In this document: piece after piece, positions 30,244 through 38,555 of the stretch
Position numbering within the stretch: the stretch's first letter is position 1
Layout: every line of letters starts with the position of its first letter
Assembly (NCBI RefSeq): GCF_024181585.1
Contig: NZ_CP054258.1
Coordinates: forward strand, 992,001 to 1,056,000
Direction: 5' to 3'
Length of the DNA: 64,000 nt
From: Treponema socranskii subsp. buccale
Lineage (GTDB): Bacteria > Spirochaetota > Spirochaetia > Treponematales > Treponemataceae
The notes under the pieces: model-generated
What the model saw: the letters and a program-made list of their open reading frames with translations, nothing else
What the model was told of the DNA's origin: nothing
The model's database searches: none
Translations under genes and position numbers: made by a program

Positions 30244-30415
30244 TTAATAATACAATTCGCTTTCAAAGCACGTCGCGTTTTTTTGTTTTCCGACAACGGT
30301 TATCTTTTTTGTCTCATCGTCAAAAGCCGCGAACATCGTTATCGTGTTGCCTTTTTCGCTTCGTGTGAATAATTCATGAGGAAATCGGTAAATTATGAAA
30401 TGTGAATGTCGTCAT
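30244..30415 (-). pseudogene. Possible small broken gene of about 57 codons
   Basis: ATG 30415 has AAGGA about 8 nt upstream and reads MTTFTFHNLPISS before a TGA at 30376-30374. A one-base shift at that point continues as HELFTRSEKGNTITMF and on to a stop at 30246-30244, ending in CFESELYY. The joined product reads like a natural small soluble protein, while neither frame alone has both a good start and a long body. It is either a frameshifted remnant, a sequencing error, or chance. The gap also holds an inverted repeat AAGACTC/GAGTCTT (30195-30217). Confidence 0.3.
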
Positions 30416-30435
30416 GTTTTGCTTCCTTGAAATTT

Positions 30436-31359
30436 TTACTGTTCGGCTCTCCACTTTGCCAAAAGTATATCGGGGTGATACGAAAGTTTCGCTTTGCGCA
30501 ATCCTTCGATTCCCAAATCTTCTTCCCGATTTAAATAATCGAATCGTATCATCGCTTTTGCCAATTCCCTGTTAATCACCGCATAGGCGCCGTCCCGATC
30601 GTATTCGGGTACGGCCTTTTCAAAGTGGACGTCTGCAGTATATCCCGTAACGGCCGAAGCGATTGTCATGGCGACCGGCTTTCCGTCGGCATATAAAATT
30701 CCGCCTGAAAGATTCAATTCATCGAAGAGATCGAGCGCTTCTTTAATAATTTCCGATTCGATTTCTTTGTCGTAGTCGCCGTCTCCGCCGTTTGCTTTAA
30801 ACCACTCGTTTTCGACCGAAAGCGCATCGGGAGCGAGTTCTTTTGAAAGGGGGCGGTACTCCGTATCGGGGTGCTTTCTCATAAACTGCGAAATGTGATT
30901 TTTCTTTTTGTGATATTTGCCGCCCGGAAGCTCGGCAAGGGATTTCGTTAAATAAAGATAATCGCTGTCGGCTCTCCGCTCGGTAAAAGTAAATCGGTTC
31001 GGCATCTTCGTTTCGAGATATAATTTTTGTCTGTCGGTAAGAAGCGGGAAGGCGAGCGGCATGCCGTTTTGTTCGGCGTCTTTTGTTAAAAAATCGATCG
31101 TTTTGCGCATATCGCCCTTTCCGAGCGGAAAACCGTAGAGCGTTCGAGTCGATGCGATATCGCGTTCGGGCGCTTCGAGCGCACCGTATTTTCGCAAAAC
31201 GATTCCTCCGCAATAGCACACTTGCGTTTTATATTTTTTGCGGTATAAGATGATGTTTGCGTACGAATCGGTACTGCTCATGAGGTCTTCGCCGCACGCC
31301 GCCAAAAATAATTGTTCGGCGTCCTCAGGAGTCGGTTCATGCCATCGGGGTGTGCTCAT
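30436..31359 (-). CDS. DUF2156 family protein (acyltransferase-like)
   Basis: This encodes 307 residues. The fold is suggested by YHKKKNHISQFMRKHPDTEYRPL (about residues 150-172) and the late block GGILYADGKPVAMTIASA, which match the C-terminal GNAT-like domain of phosphatidylglycerol lysyltransferases (LPG_synthase_C/DUF2156). There are no membrane helices, so it is a soluble stand-alone form, common in gut and oral anaerobes but without an assigned reaction. ATG 31359 shares its first base with the hisF stop (TAATG), so translation is probably coupled. It ends the hisH-hisF-DUF2156 unit. Confidence 0.82.
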   Translation of the reverse strand: MSTPRWHEPTPEDAEQLFLAACGEDLMSSTDSYANIILYRKKYKTQVCYCGGIVLRKYGALEAPERDIASTRTLYGFPLGKGDMRKTIDFLTKDAEQNGMPLAFPLLTDRQKLYLETKMPNRFTFTERRADSDYLYLTKSLAELPGGKYHKKKNHISQFMRKHPDTEYRPLSKELAPDALSVENEWFKANGGDGDYDKEIESEIIKEALDLFDELNLSGGILYADGKPVAMTIASAVTGYTADVHFEKAVPEYDRDGAYAVINRELAKAMIRFDYLNREEDLGIEGLRKAKLSYHPDILLAKWRAEQ

Positions 31360-32123
31360 TATAACCTCACCGGAATATGCTGCGCATCGAGTTCCCGTTT
31401 GATGCGGGCGATCGTATAGTTTCCCGAATGCACCATCGTTGCGATGAGCGCCGCGTCTGCTTTTCCTTCCGTAAACGCATCGGCGATGTGCTGCACGCAT
31501 CCCGCGCCGCCCGATGCGATGACCGGAACGGAAACGCTTTCGGAAATCATGCGCGTGAGCGAAAGTTCGTAGCCGTTTTGTACGCCGTCGGTATCGATCG
31601 CGTTTAAAACGATTTCGCCCGCTCCGAGCGAAACGGCTTTTTGCGCCCATTCTTTTGCATCCAAATCCGTCTTCGTCCTTCCGCCGTTGATGAATACGCG
31701 GTAGCCGCTCGGCATCGCCTCGTCGTGCGAAGCGTCCATGCCGAGTACGATGCACTGATTTCCGAAAACGCGGGCGCCTTCCCGGATAAGGTCGGGATTT
31801 TTTACCGCTTGCGAATTGAGACTCACTTTTTCCGCTCCTGCAAGGATTGTCGAGCGTATGTCGTCGATCGTCGCGATGCCGCCTCCGACACAAAAGGGAA
31901 TAAACACTTCGCGTGCAACGCGCGCGACGAGGTCGAGTATGGGGCCTCTCCCGTTTGCCGACGCCATGATATCGTAAAAGACGAGTTCGTCCGCGCCTTG
32001 TCGCCAGTATTCTGCGGACATCGCAACGGGGTCTCCGATATCGCGGTTGTTTTGAAATTTGATACCCTTTGTCGTACGCCCGTCTTTAACGTCGAGGCAG
32101 ACGATGATCCGTTTTTTCAGCAT
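31359..32123 (-). CDS. hisF: Imidazole glycerol phosphate synthase cyclase subunit
   Basis: This 254-residue (beta/alpha)8 barrel would use ammonia from HisH to turn PRFAR into imidazole glycerol phosphate and AICAR. The catalytic aspartate is in IIVCLDVKDGRTTKG (Asp about residue 11); the second is in LNAIDTDGVQNGYEL (about residue 178). FCVGGGIATIDD and IASGGAG form the phosphate sites. It overlaps hisH by 7 nt and the DUF2156 gene by 1 nt. No other his gene is near, so this pair may feed a different imidazole pathway, or the others lie elsewhere. Confidence 0.93.
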   Translation of the reverse strand: MLKKRIIVCLDVKDGRTTKGIKFQNNRDIGDPVAMSAEYWRQGADELVFYDIMASANGRGPILDLVARVAREVFIPFCVGGGIATIDDIRSTILAGAEKVSLNSQAVKNPDLIREGARVFGNQCIVLGMDASHDEAMPSGYRVFINGGRTKTDLDAKEWAQKAVSLGAGEIVLNAIDTDGVQNGYELSLTRMISESVSVPVIASGGAGCVQHIADAFTEGKADAALIATMVHSGNYTIARIKRELDAQHIPVRL

Positions 32124-32758
32124 GGCACATCTCCGCGGCAGTAATTTGCAAGGAGCCGAAGCCCGGGCGCTCCGGATTTTTCCGGATGAAATTGAAAAGC
32201 CGCGACGCTGCCGCTTTCGACGACTGCGGGAACGATGCCGCCGTAGTTCGTGTAAGCTTTGACGACGGAAGCATCCTCGCTCTGCATGACATAGGAGTGT
32301 ACGAAATAAAAATCGGAGTGCTCTGCGACGCCGTCAAGGAGGGGAGAAGCGCCGTTTGCATACGTCAAATCGTTCCATCCCATGTGCGGCACTTTGAGGC
32401 GCGGCACTTCGTCGTGCGAGGCTTGCCACAGCGATGAAAATTTAATAATTTTCCCTTTGACGAGACCGAGACAGGCGGTATCTCCTTCTTCGGAATAATC
32501 GAAGATGATCTGCGAGCCGAGACAGATGCCGAGGATCGGTTTTTTCGCACCGCTCCAATCTTTTAAAAAAGAATCGAAGCCCGTACGCGAAAGCTCGTGC
32601 ATCGCATAAGCGGCTTCTCCGACTCCCGGAACGATGAGACGGCTGCAGTGCGCGAGTTCGCTCGGACGCTTGGAAACCGTAAACGGAAAGCCCAGCGATT
32701 CGAGGGCGTGTTCGACGCTTTTGATATTGCCCGCATTGTAATCGACGATTCCGATCAT
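32117..32758 (-). CDS. hisH: Imidazole glycerol phosphate synthase glutaminase subunit
   Basis: This 213-residue class I glutamine amidotransferase would supply ammonia to HisF. The nucleophile cysteine is in GICLGSQIIF (about residue 80) and the His-Glu pair in QFHPEKSG (about residue 194). VDYNAGNIKSVEHAL at the start and LIVPGVGE (oxyanion-loop region) fit the family. ATG 32758 has no Shine-Dalgarno. TTTACA (32793-32788) and TACTAT (32770-32765) on the minus strand put the start of transcription on the A of the ATG. Confidence 0.93.
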   Translation of the reverse strand: MIGIVDYNAGNIKSVEHALESLGFPFTVSKRPSELAHCSRLIVPGVGEAAYAMHELSRTGFDSFLKDWSGAKKPILGICLGSQIIFDYSEEGDTACLGLVKGKIIKFSSLWQASHDEVPRLKVPHMGWNDLTYANGASPLLDGVAEHSDFYFVHSYVMQSEDASVVKAYTNYGGIVPAVVESGSVAAFQFHPEKSGAPGLRLLANYCRGDVPC

Positions 32759-32764
32759 AGGAGC

Positions 32765-32793
32765 ATAGTAGTATGAACGGCGGATTTTGTAAA
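32765..32793 (-). promoter_or_regulatory. hisH promoter, probable leaderless start
   Basis: TTTACA and TACTAT on the minus strand have a 17-bp spacer. Six bases separate the -10 from ATG 32758, so the expected +1 is the A of the start codon. Confidence 0.5.
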
Positions 32794-32829
32794 TTACCTC
32801 GCATCAGCCGGAGGAATAATTATCGATAA

Positions 32830-32858
32830 TAGACAGCTTAGCCGTATTTCGGTATACT
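32830..32858 (+). promoter_or_regulatory. rpe promoter, probable leaderless start
   Basis: TAGACA (32830-32835) and TATACT (32853-32858) are 17 bp apart, each 4-5 of 6 to consensus. Seven bases separate the -10 from ATG 32866, so the expected leader is about one nucleotide. It is divergent from the hisH promoter. Confidence 0.6.
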
Positions 32859-32865
32859 GAATAAA

Positions 32866-33501
32866 ATGAGTACGATTAGGCTTTCTCCGTCGCTGCTTTC
32901 GGCCGATTTTGCACATTTGGAAGCGGCGTTCAAATTGATCGAACAAAAACGCGCTTCTTCCGTGCACATCGACGTGATGGACGGAAGCTTTGTGCCGCAA
33001 ATTTCGTACGGGCAGCCGGTTATCGCTTCTCTCAGACCGTGCACGAAGCTGCCTTTCGATGTACACCTCATGGTTGAACATCCCGAGAGGCAAGTCGATT
33101 CTTTTGTCGATTGCGGCGCCGATTGGATTACGTTTCATATCGAAGGGACGATTCACGTTCATCGCCTCGTCGAGTATATAAAATCGCTCGGGAAAAAGGC
33201 GGGCATCGCTTTCGTACCTTCGACACCCGTTTCCGCACTTTCCGAGATTTTGCCCTTTGTCGACCTCGTGCTCGTCATGACGGTAAATCCCGGCTTCGGC
33301 GGTCAAACCTTTATTCCGTCGTGTATTCACAAAATCGAAGAGCTCGCTGCAATCAAAAAAGAAAAAAATCTTTCATTCGATATTTCCGTCGACGGCGGCG
33401 TCAATAAAGCGACGGCGCCCCTGGTCATCGGTGCGGGCGCCGATATCGTCGTGTCGGGTTCCGCGTTTTTTAAAGGCGAGTTCGATTTGGAGTGTGTATG
33501 A
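32866..33501 (+). CDS. rpe: Ribulose-phosphate 3-epimerase
   Basis: This 211-residue TIM barrel would interconvert ribulose-5-phosphate and xylulose-5-phosphate. LSPSLLSADFAHLE (residues about 6-19), HIDVMDGSFVP (metal His and Asp, about 35-45), DVHLMVEHPE and MTVNPGFGGQ (about 140) followed by SVDGGVNKATAP (catalytic Asp) are all intact. No Shine-Dalgarno precedes ATG 32866; the promoter suggests a leaderless message. Its ATGA end overlaps the start of the next gene by 4 nt. Confidence 0.95.
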   Translation: MSTIRLSPSLLSADFAHLEAAFKLIEQKRASSVHIDVMDGSFVPQISYGQPVIASLRPCTKLPFDVHLMVEHPERQVDSFVDCGADWITFHIEGTIHVHRLVEYIKSLGKKAGIAFVPSTPVSALSEILPFVDLVLVMTVNPGFGGQTFIPSCIHKIEELAAIKKEKNLSFDISVDGGVNKATAPLVIGAGADIVVSGSAFFKGEFDLECV

Positions 33502-34370
33502 TTGCGAGCGTAAAACGTTTTGCATCCGCAGTTGCCGCTCTCGTTTTTTGCGCGGCGGCGCTTTTTCCCGCATCCCGTGAAGGGCAAGCCGCTTTCACTC
33601 AGGGCTGTACCGCATTTAAATCGGGCGATTGGTATTCGGCGATGATTTCGCTCCGCCAAGCTTCGACCTATCCTGAAAATGATACGGGCGAAACGCGCTA
33701 TATGCTCATCGCGGCTGAAATGTATTCGGGTGCATACGCGGAAGCCGTCGCCGACTGCGATTATTATCTTAGGAATTTTCAGGGCGGTATATACGAGCCC
33801 TATGTGCAATATCAAAAAGGACGCGCATTTTTTTATCTCGGTGAGTACGAAAAATCCGTTTTACTTTTGAGCGATTTTTGTCACCAATATGCCGATCACG
33901 AAATGTATGCGTCGTCTCTCTTTTGGATCGCCGAATCGTTTTATGCCGGCTATAATTACGATGAAGCGCTCGTCCTTTACAGACGCATCGTAAACGAATT
34001 TCCGTCGGATGCAAAAGCGAAGGCGGCCGAGCAGCGCATCGAAGTGATCGCTCAGCGCACACGCGAAGAAAAATTATTGTACCTCCTGAAAAAAACGGGA
34101 GAAGCGTATTTGGCGGCAAAAGAAGATTACGAAAAGCAGCTGCACATGTACGATACGGTAAGCATCACTTCTTCCGGAAGCGAAAAAAAAGCGGCCGATC
34201 TGCAGAAAAAAAACGAAGCGCTTGCTGCGGAAAACGAACGCTTGCATACCGAAGTTTCCGATTTGCAAAATAAACTTGCCGCCCAAAAAGCCGAAGCGAA
34301 CGAACGCGTACTCCGCCTCAAAGCGAAAGCGAAGGAAGCAGAAGCGCTGATGAGGGAGGGTACACAGTGA
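33498..34370 (+). CDS. Secreted TPR/coiled-coil protein (YbgF/CpoB- or BamD-like)
   Basis: This encodes 290 residues. ATG 33498 overlaps the rpe stop (ATGA). A signal peptide (about residues 1-25, ending FPASREG) is followed by three to four TPR-like repeats (about 30-190; for example EPYVQYQKGRAFFYLGEYEK and SSLFWIAESFYAGYNYDEAL). A charged coiled coil follows (about 225-285, NEALAAENERLHTEVSDL). The order is opposite to classical YbgF/CpoB, where the coiled coil is N-terminal. A periplasmic scaffold role is inferred, and no partner is known. Its GTGA junction couples it to the next gene. Confidence 0.75.
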   Translation: MIASVKRFASAVAALVFCAAALFPASREGQAAFTQGCTAFKSGDWYSAMISLRQASTYPENDTGETRYMLIAAEMYSGAYAEAVADCDYYLRNFQGGIYEPYVQYQKGRAFFYLGEYEKSVLLLSDFCHQYADHEMYASSLFWIAESFYAGYNYDEALVLYRRIVNEFPSDAKAKAAEQRIEVIAQRTREEKLLYLLKKTGEAYLAAKEDYEKQLHMYDTVSITSSGSEKKAADLQKKNEALAAENERLHTEVSDLQNKLAAQKAEANERVLRLKAKAKEAEALMREGTQ

Positions 34371-35440
34371 AAAGACGATTTTTTTTGCGCGCCGCCGCCT
34401 TTGTAGTCTGCTTCATTGTATCCCTGTCCGGAAATATTTTTGCAAAAGAGGGGCCTGAAGCGAAGACCGTCACCGTATCTTCAGGATGCGTCAAGCTCGT
34501 GCTTCGGGGCGAAAAGGGAACTTTTCAGATTTACGCCCGAAGCGCGGACGGAAAGGAAACGGCGGTTTTTTCGGGAGCGGATGCTTTTACATCTACGTAT
34601 TTTTCGCTTTTTGCCGGAAAAAAAGAATATCGTTTAAGCGCGTCGGGAGGAGGCGCAACGGGTGCGGCTCTGAACGCCGACAAAGCGTCGCTCGTATACA
34701 AAATTAATAAAATTGCGGACGCCGTGATCGATTTTTCGTTTGTGAAATCACCCGGAAGCGATTTCGACGATATCGTAAAAGTGCGCATTTCCGTCGTCAA
34801 TAAAGGAAAAAAGCGGAACACCTTTGCGCTCGAGGGCGTATTCGACACGGTGCTCGGAGAAAAGACGCAAAAACATTTTTCGACGGCAAATATACAATCG
34901 ATCAATTCCGAAACGCAGTTTTACGATATGAGCGCATCCCGCTGGATTTTGTCGCAAGGGCAGGGAGCCGCCGTGCAGTTTTTATTGTACGGTGCGGATA
35001 CGACAAAGATAGAATCGGTGACGCTCGGCAATAAAGATTTGCTTTCTCTGCCGATGCGGCGTCCGCTTTTCGTTCCTTCGCGTTCTTTCGACAGCGTGAC
35101 TTCCTACAACAATTCCGCTCTCGCCGTACATTGGCCGGAAACGACGCTCGAAAGCGGAGCGGAAGCGGCCGTTATTTTTTATATCGCGCTTTCCGCCGAC
35201 GGGGGCGTACCCAAGGGAGATGCGTATATCGCTTCTTTCGATAAAACGCTTCCGTCCGATGATGCGGGAACGAAGATTGCGGACGAGAGGGCGGTTCCCG
35301 AATGGAAACTCAACAAAGCATACGTTACATCTCTTTTGCAAAGAATATATGCTTTGAGCGATTACGATGCGGATGCGGATGAACTTGCCGAGCTTAACGC
35401 CGAGCTCGATGTGATTCTCGCGCAGCTGAGGCGGCAGTAA
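34367..35440 (+). CDS. Secreted hypothetical protein
   Basis: This encodes 357 residues starting at GTG 34367, which overlaps the previous stop (GTGA). Residues about 5-26 form a signal peptide ending in IFAKEG. The body is beta-rich (TVTVSSGCVKLVLRGEKGTF) with a short helical tail of acidic residues (ADADELAELNAELDVIL, about 335-352) that may be a coiled coil. I do not recognise a named domain. Its place between two TPR proteins, coupled at one side and 4 bp from the next, suggests that the three products form an envelope complex. Confidence 0.7.
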   Translation: MKRRFFLRAAAFVVCFIVSLSGNIFAKEGPEAKTVTVSSGCVKLVLRGEKGTFQIYARSADGKETAVFSGADAFTSTYFSLFAGKKEYRLSASGGGATGAALNADKASLVYKINKIADAVIDFSFVKSPGSDFDDIVKVRISVVNKGKKRNTFALEGVFDTVLGEKTQKHFSTANIQSINSETQFYDMSASRWILSQGQGAAVQFLLYGADTTKIESVTLGNKDLLSLPMRRPLFVPSRSFDSVTSYNNSALAVHWPETTLESGAEAAVIFYIALSADGGVPKGDAYIASFDKTLPSDDAGTKIADERAVPEWKLNKAYVTSLLQRIYALSDYDADADELAELNAELDVILAQLRRQ

Positions 35441-35444
35441 GACT

Positions 35445-36551
35445 ATGCCGCGCGATGTTCTCGATGTCGCTTCCAAAATGCTCTCGCGCAGGGATTTTCC
35501 GTCTGCAATAAAACTCCTCGAAGGGCGGAGCGAAATCTACGAAGGTAATTTTGCTTATTACATTTTGCTCGCAAATGCGTGCCTCTATGCGGGGGACGCG
35601 GGTACGGCTTCGATGTATTATCAAAAGGCGCGGGAGATAAAACTCACCGATACGGGCTTGCTTTTGGGACAAGCCGCGCTTTTTTTGCGCCGCGGCAATA
35701 CCGATCGCGCGCTGCAGTATTATCTGGAAGTGCTCGACGGCGATCCCGAAAATAAAATCGCAAAAAATGCGCTCGAATTTATCCGTACGCAGGGCGACTA
35801 CGATACGATTTGCCGATGGATCGACAACGGAAAGATCGAACGGTTTTATCCGCCGATCGGCATGAATATCGGAAAGATTTTAGGAATTGCCGTTCCCGCG
35901 GCTGCCTGTGTTCTCGGCGTTCTTTTCGCTCTGCTCATTATCCGCACACCTCGCGCTTCGCCTCAGGGCGAGCGGGCGGACTTGTCGGCACTCGCACTTT
36001 CTTCCGACGAAGCGAAATACGCGCAGGAAAAGGATATGGCGTCTTCCGCCTATGCGTTTATCCTGTCGAACAAAGAGATAACCGAAAGCTATGCGCGCTC
36101 TCAGCGCTATTTTCAAGCTTACCGCGACAACGCGGCGCAGATCGAAATCAACCGGATTTTACATTCGAACGCATCGCTTTCGATCAAACAAAAAGCGCGC
36201 GTTTTGATGAGTTATCTTTCGCCTCCGACTTTCGACACGATTACCGACAATCCCTCGTATGAAGATGCGGTGAAAAATCCCGTGCTCTACGAAGACTGCT
36301 ATGCCTCATGGTCGGGGCGCGTTTCAAATGCCGCCGTGCAGGGTACTTCATACCGTTTCGATTTGCTTGTCGGCTACGAAACGATGGAAAAAGTCGTCGG
36401 CATCGTTCCGGTGCAATTCCAATCCGATCCGGGAATTACGAGCTCGCTTCCGGTGAAAGTGCTCGGAAAGATCGTATTCGAAAACGGAAAGATGAATCTG
36501 GAAGGACGGTCGGTGTATCAAAGCGTAAAGGATTTTCTCGAAACGCCGTAG
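35445..36551 (+). CDS. TPR membrane protein, function unknown
   Basis: This encodes 368 residues. TPR-like helices (about residues 5-125: AYYILLANACLYAGDAGTASMY, then QYYLEVLDGDPENKIAKNAL) precede one membrane helix (about 142-165, ILGIAVPAAACVLGVLFALLII). The remaining about 200 residues contain a beta-rich end (SYRFDLLVGYETMEKVVGIVPVQ). There is no signal peptide, so the TPRs are probably cytoplasmic and the C-terminal domain periplasmic. It follows the previous gene by 4 bp and ends the rpe-led operon. No family name can be assigned. Confidence 0.72.
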   Translation: MPRDVLDVASKMLSRRDFPSAIKLLEGRSEIYEGNFAYYILLANACLYAGDAGTASMYYQKAREIKLTDTGLLLGQAALFLRRGNTDRALQYYLEVLDGDPENKIAKNALEFIRTQGDYDTICRWIDNGKIERFYPPIGMNIGKILGIAVPAAACVLGVLFALLIIRTPRASPQGERADLSALALSSDEAKYAQEKDMASSAYAFILSNKEITESYARSQRYFQAYRDNAAQIEINRILHSNASLSIKQKARVLMSYLSPPTFDTITDNPSYEDAVKNPVLYEDCYASWSGRVSNAAVQGTSYRFDLLVGYETMEKVVGIVPVQFQSDPGITSSLPVKVLGKIVFENGKMNLEGRSVYQSVKDFLETP

Positions 36552-36716
36552 ACTGTAGTTTTTTATGTGATTTCCGCGTAAAATGGCAAAGTTTCGGCGA
36601 TATTATAGAGGGCAGCTCTAAAAAATCGATTCGGTTTTTGGAGCCTGTCCGAGTTTTGCGGCGCCCCGTTTTGTGCGAAAGCGGTGCGGAAAAAAATTGA
36701 TAAAGGAAGGTGTGTA

Positions 36717-37922
36717 ATGGCAACGGCAGCTGTAAACCAGATGGCGGATAAGTCGGAAAAATTAAAGGCTTTGGAAGCCGCTCGGCTCCAGATCGAAAAG
36801 CAATACGGCGCGGGTTCTCTGATGAAGCTCGGCACGAAAGCGGACACTGCGGGTTTCGACGTGGTTCCGTCCGGTTCGATTTTGCTTGACGAAGCGCTCG
36901 GCATCGGAGGCTATCCTCGCGGGCGTATCATCGAAATGTACGGACCTGAGTCTTCGGGAAAGACGACGCTCGCTCTCCACGCGATCGCCGAAGCGCAAAA
37001 GCTCGGCGGCATCGCAGCTTTTATCGACGCGGAGCACGCCCTCGATCCTCAGTATGCGAAAAGCCTCGGCGTCAATATCGACGACCTTTGGGTATCGCAG
37101 CCGGATACGGGAGAACAGGCGCTTGAAATCGCAGAGGATTTGATCCGCTCGGGTGCGGTCGATATCATCGTCATCGACTCGGTCGCAGCTTTGACTCCGC
37201 AGGCCGAAATCGAAGGCGATATGGGCGACAGCCACATGGGTTTGCAGGCGCGCCTTATGAGCCAAGCGCTCAGAAAGCTTACGGCGATCATCGGCAAGTC
37301 GAACGCGATCCTTGTGTTTATCAACCAGATCCGCATGAAGATCGGCATCATGTTCGGAAATCCCGAAACGACGACGGGCGGCAACGCGCTTAAATTTTAT
37401 TCGTCGGTGCGCCTCGAAATCCGCCGCATCGAATCGATCGAAGGGAAGGGCGATGAAGAAGCGATGGGAAACCGCGTGCGCGTAAAAGTCGTCAAAAACA
37501 AAGTCGCTCCTCCGTTCCGCAAAGTCGAACTCGACATCTATTTCGGAAAAGGCGTGTCCGCGGCGGCGAGCCTGCTTGATTCCGCGGTAAAGCACGGTCT
37601 CATCGAAAAGAGAGGCGCGTGGTATTCGGCGGGAGACGATAAAATCGGACAGGGAAAAGAAAACGCGGTGCAGTTCCTCGAAACGAATAAAGAGTATGCC
37701 GCAAACATCGAAAAAAAATTGCGCGCCGAACTGTTTCCCGGGCAAGCGCTCAAGATGAAAGACGGCGCGGCAAAGAGCGATGCGGGAAAAGCCGACGTAA
37801 AATCCGATGCGGCAAAACCCGCCGCACAAAAAGCGGATGCTCGCCCTGCCGCCGATGCGAAAAAAAGCGACGGGGGGAAGGCGGGTGCAAAACCCGCTGC
37901 GAACGAAGAGGAGCTTTTTTGA
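36717..37922 (+). CDS. recA: Recombinase A
   Basis: This 401-residue strand-exchange ATPase has Walker [10 protein letters not shown] (about residues 75-83), [17 protein letters not shown], Walker [13 protein letters not shown] (about 149-160) and [16 protein letters not shown] (L1/L2 region). The last about 60 residues are an Ala/Lys/Asp-rich low-complexity tail (for example [17 protein letters not shown]), longer than the usual acidic tail, ending in EEELF. AAGGAAGG precedes ATG 36717. I see no LexA-like box in the upstream 165 bp. The folK start directly abuts the stop. Confidence 0.97.
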   Translation: MATAAVNQMADKSEKLKALEAARLQIEKQYGAGSLMKLGTKADTAGFDVVPSGSILLDEALGIGGYPRGRIIEMYGPESSGKTTLALHAIAEAQKLGGIAAFIDAEHALDPQYAKSLGVNIDDLWVSQPDTGEQALEIAEDLIRSGAVDIIVIDSVAALTPQAEIEGDMGDSHMGLQARLMSQALRKLTAIIGKSNAILVFINQIRMKIGIMFGNPETTTGGNALKFYSSVRLEIRRIESIEGKGDEEAMGNRVRVKVVKNKVAPPFRKVELDIYFGKGVSAAASLLDSAVKHGLIEKRGAWYSAGDDKIGQGKENAVQFLETNKEYAANIEKKLRAELFPGQALKMKDGAAKSDAGKADVKSDAAKPAAQKADARPAADAKKSDGGKAGAKPAANEEELF

Positions 37923-38447
37923 TTGCGTGAAGCGACGCTCGGCATCGGCTCGAATATGCCGTACCGCTCCATGCCGCCGATCGATATCGTAAAAGCTGCG
38001 TGCAATGAACTGCGCCCGCTTTTCGTTTCGTTTGCCGCTTCTTCGCTGTACCGTACACAGGCGCTCTACATTGCCGATCAAAGCGATTTTTACAATATGG
38101 TCGTGCAAGGCGCCGTCCGCGAAGGACTTACGCCGCACGATCTCCTTGCCGAAATTCACAAGATTGAAGCGAAGTACGGACGCAACCGGAAAAAAGAAGT
38201 ACGCTTCGGACCTCGTTCCCTCGACATCGATATCGAACTTTTCGGCGACATGGAAATTGACGACGAAACTCTTACGATTCCGCACCCGAGAATGCGCGAA
38301 AGAGCCTTTGTGCTCGTTCCGCTTTTCGAAATACTCAAGCGCTGTGAAAGCGAAAACGATAAAGCGTCTCTTTTGATAAAAAAATACGGTGAAGATTTAA
38401 AGCGGCTTTCCGCACAACGCATAGAACGCTGTGCGGAAACAGTTTGA
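37923..38447 (+). CDS. folK: 2-amino-4-hydroxy-6-hydroxymethyldihydropteridine diphosphokinase
   Basis: This encodes 174 residues. The HPPK signature is RFGPRSLDIDIELFG (about residues 92-106), with LGIGSN at the N-terminus and HPRMRERAFVLVPL near the end. It transfers pyrophosphate to the pterin in folate synthesis. The frame is the same as recA and follows its TGA without a gap. TTG 37923 is chosen because the first ATG (37956) would delete the conserved N-terminal strand, and GAGGAG (37908-37913) lies inside the recA end. No folP or folB is adjacent. Confidence 0.9.
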   Translation: MREATLGIGSNMPYRSMPPIDIVKAACNELRPLFVSFAASSLYRTQALYIADQSDFYNMVVQGAVREGLTPHDLLAEIHKIEAKYGRNRKKEVRFGPRSLDIDIELFGDMEIDDETLTIPHPRMRERAFVLVPLFEILKRCESENDKASLLIKKYGEDLKRLSAQRIERCAETV

Positions 38448-38555
38448 ATTGTACGAAACGGTTTTGTTTCGCGTTCATAAAGCGCCGAAGCGCCGTGTCG
38501 AACAGCCGCTCCCCGCGTAAACAGGCTTCTCCCCGCGTAAAGCGGGACCTGCGGT

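Noticed and set aside
31360-31893. A long N-terminal extension of the DUF2156 protein through hisF
   Set aside because: The extension is an antisense-like arginine-rich shadow of hisF; the ATG at 31359 begins the recognisable protein.
36552-36716. LexA-type SOS box before recA
   Set aside because: No convincing CTGT-N8-ACAG-like or Gram-positive Cheo-box palindrome was found.
37860-37890. Internal slippage site in recA (GGGGGG near 37871)
   Set aside because: The frame is maintained to a natural end and the low-complexity tail alone explains the run.
36717-38447. recA-folK gene fusion
   Set aside because: A TGA separates them and GAGGAG lies correctly for a TTG start; two proteins are the simpler reading.
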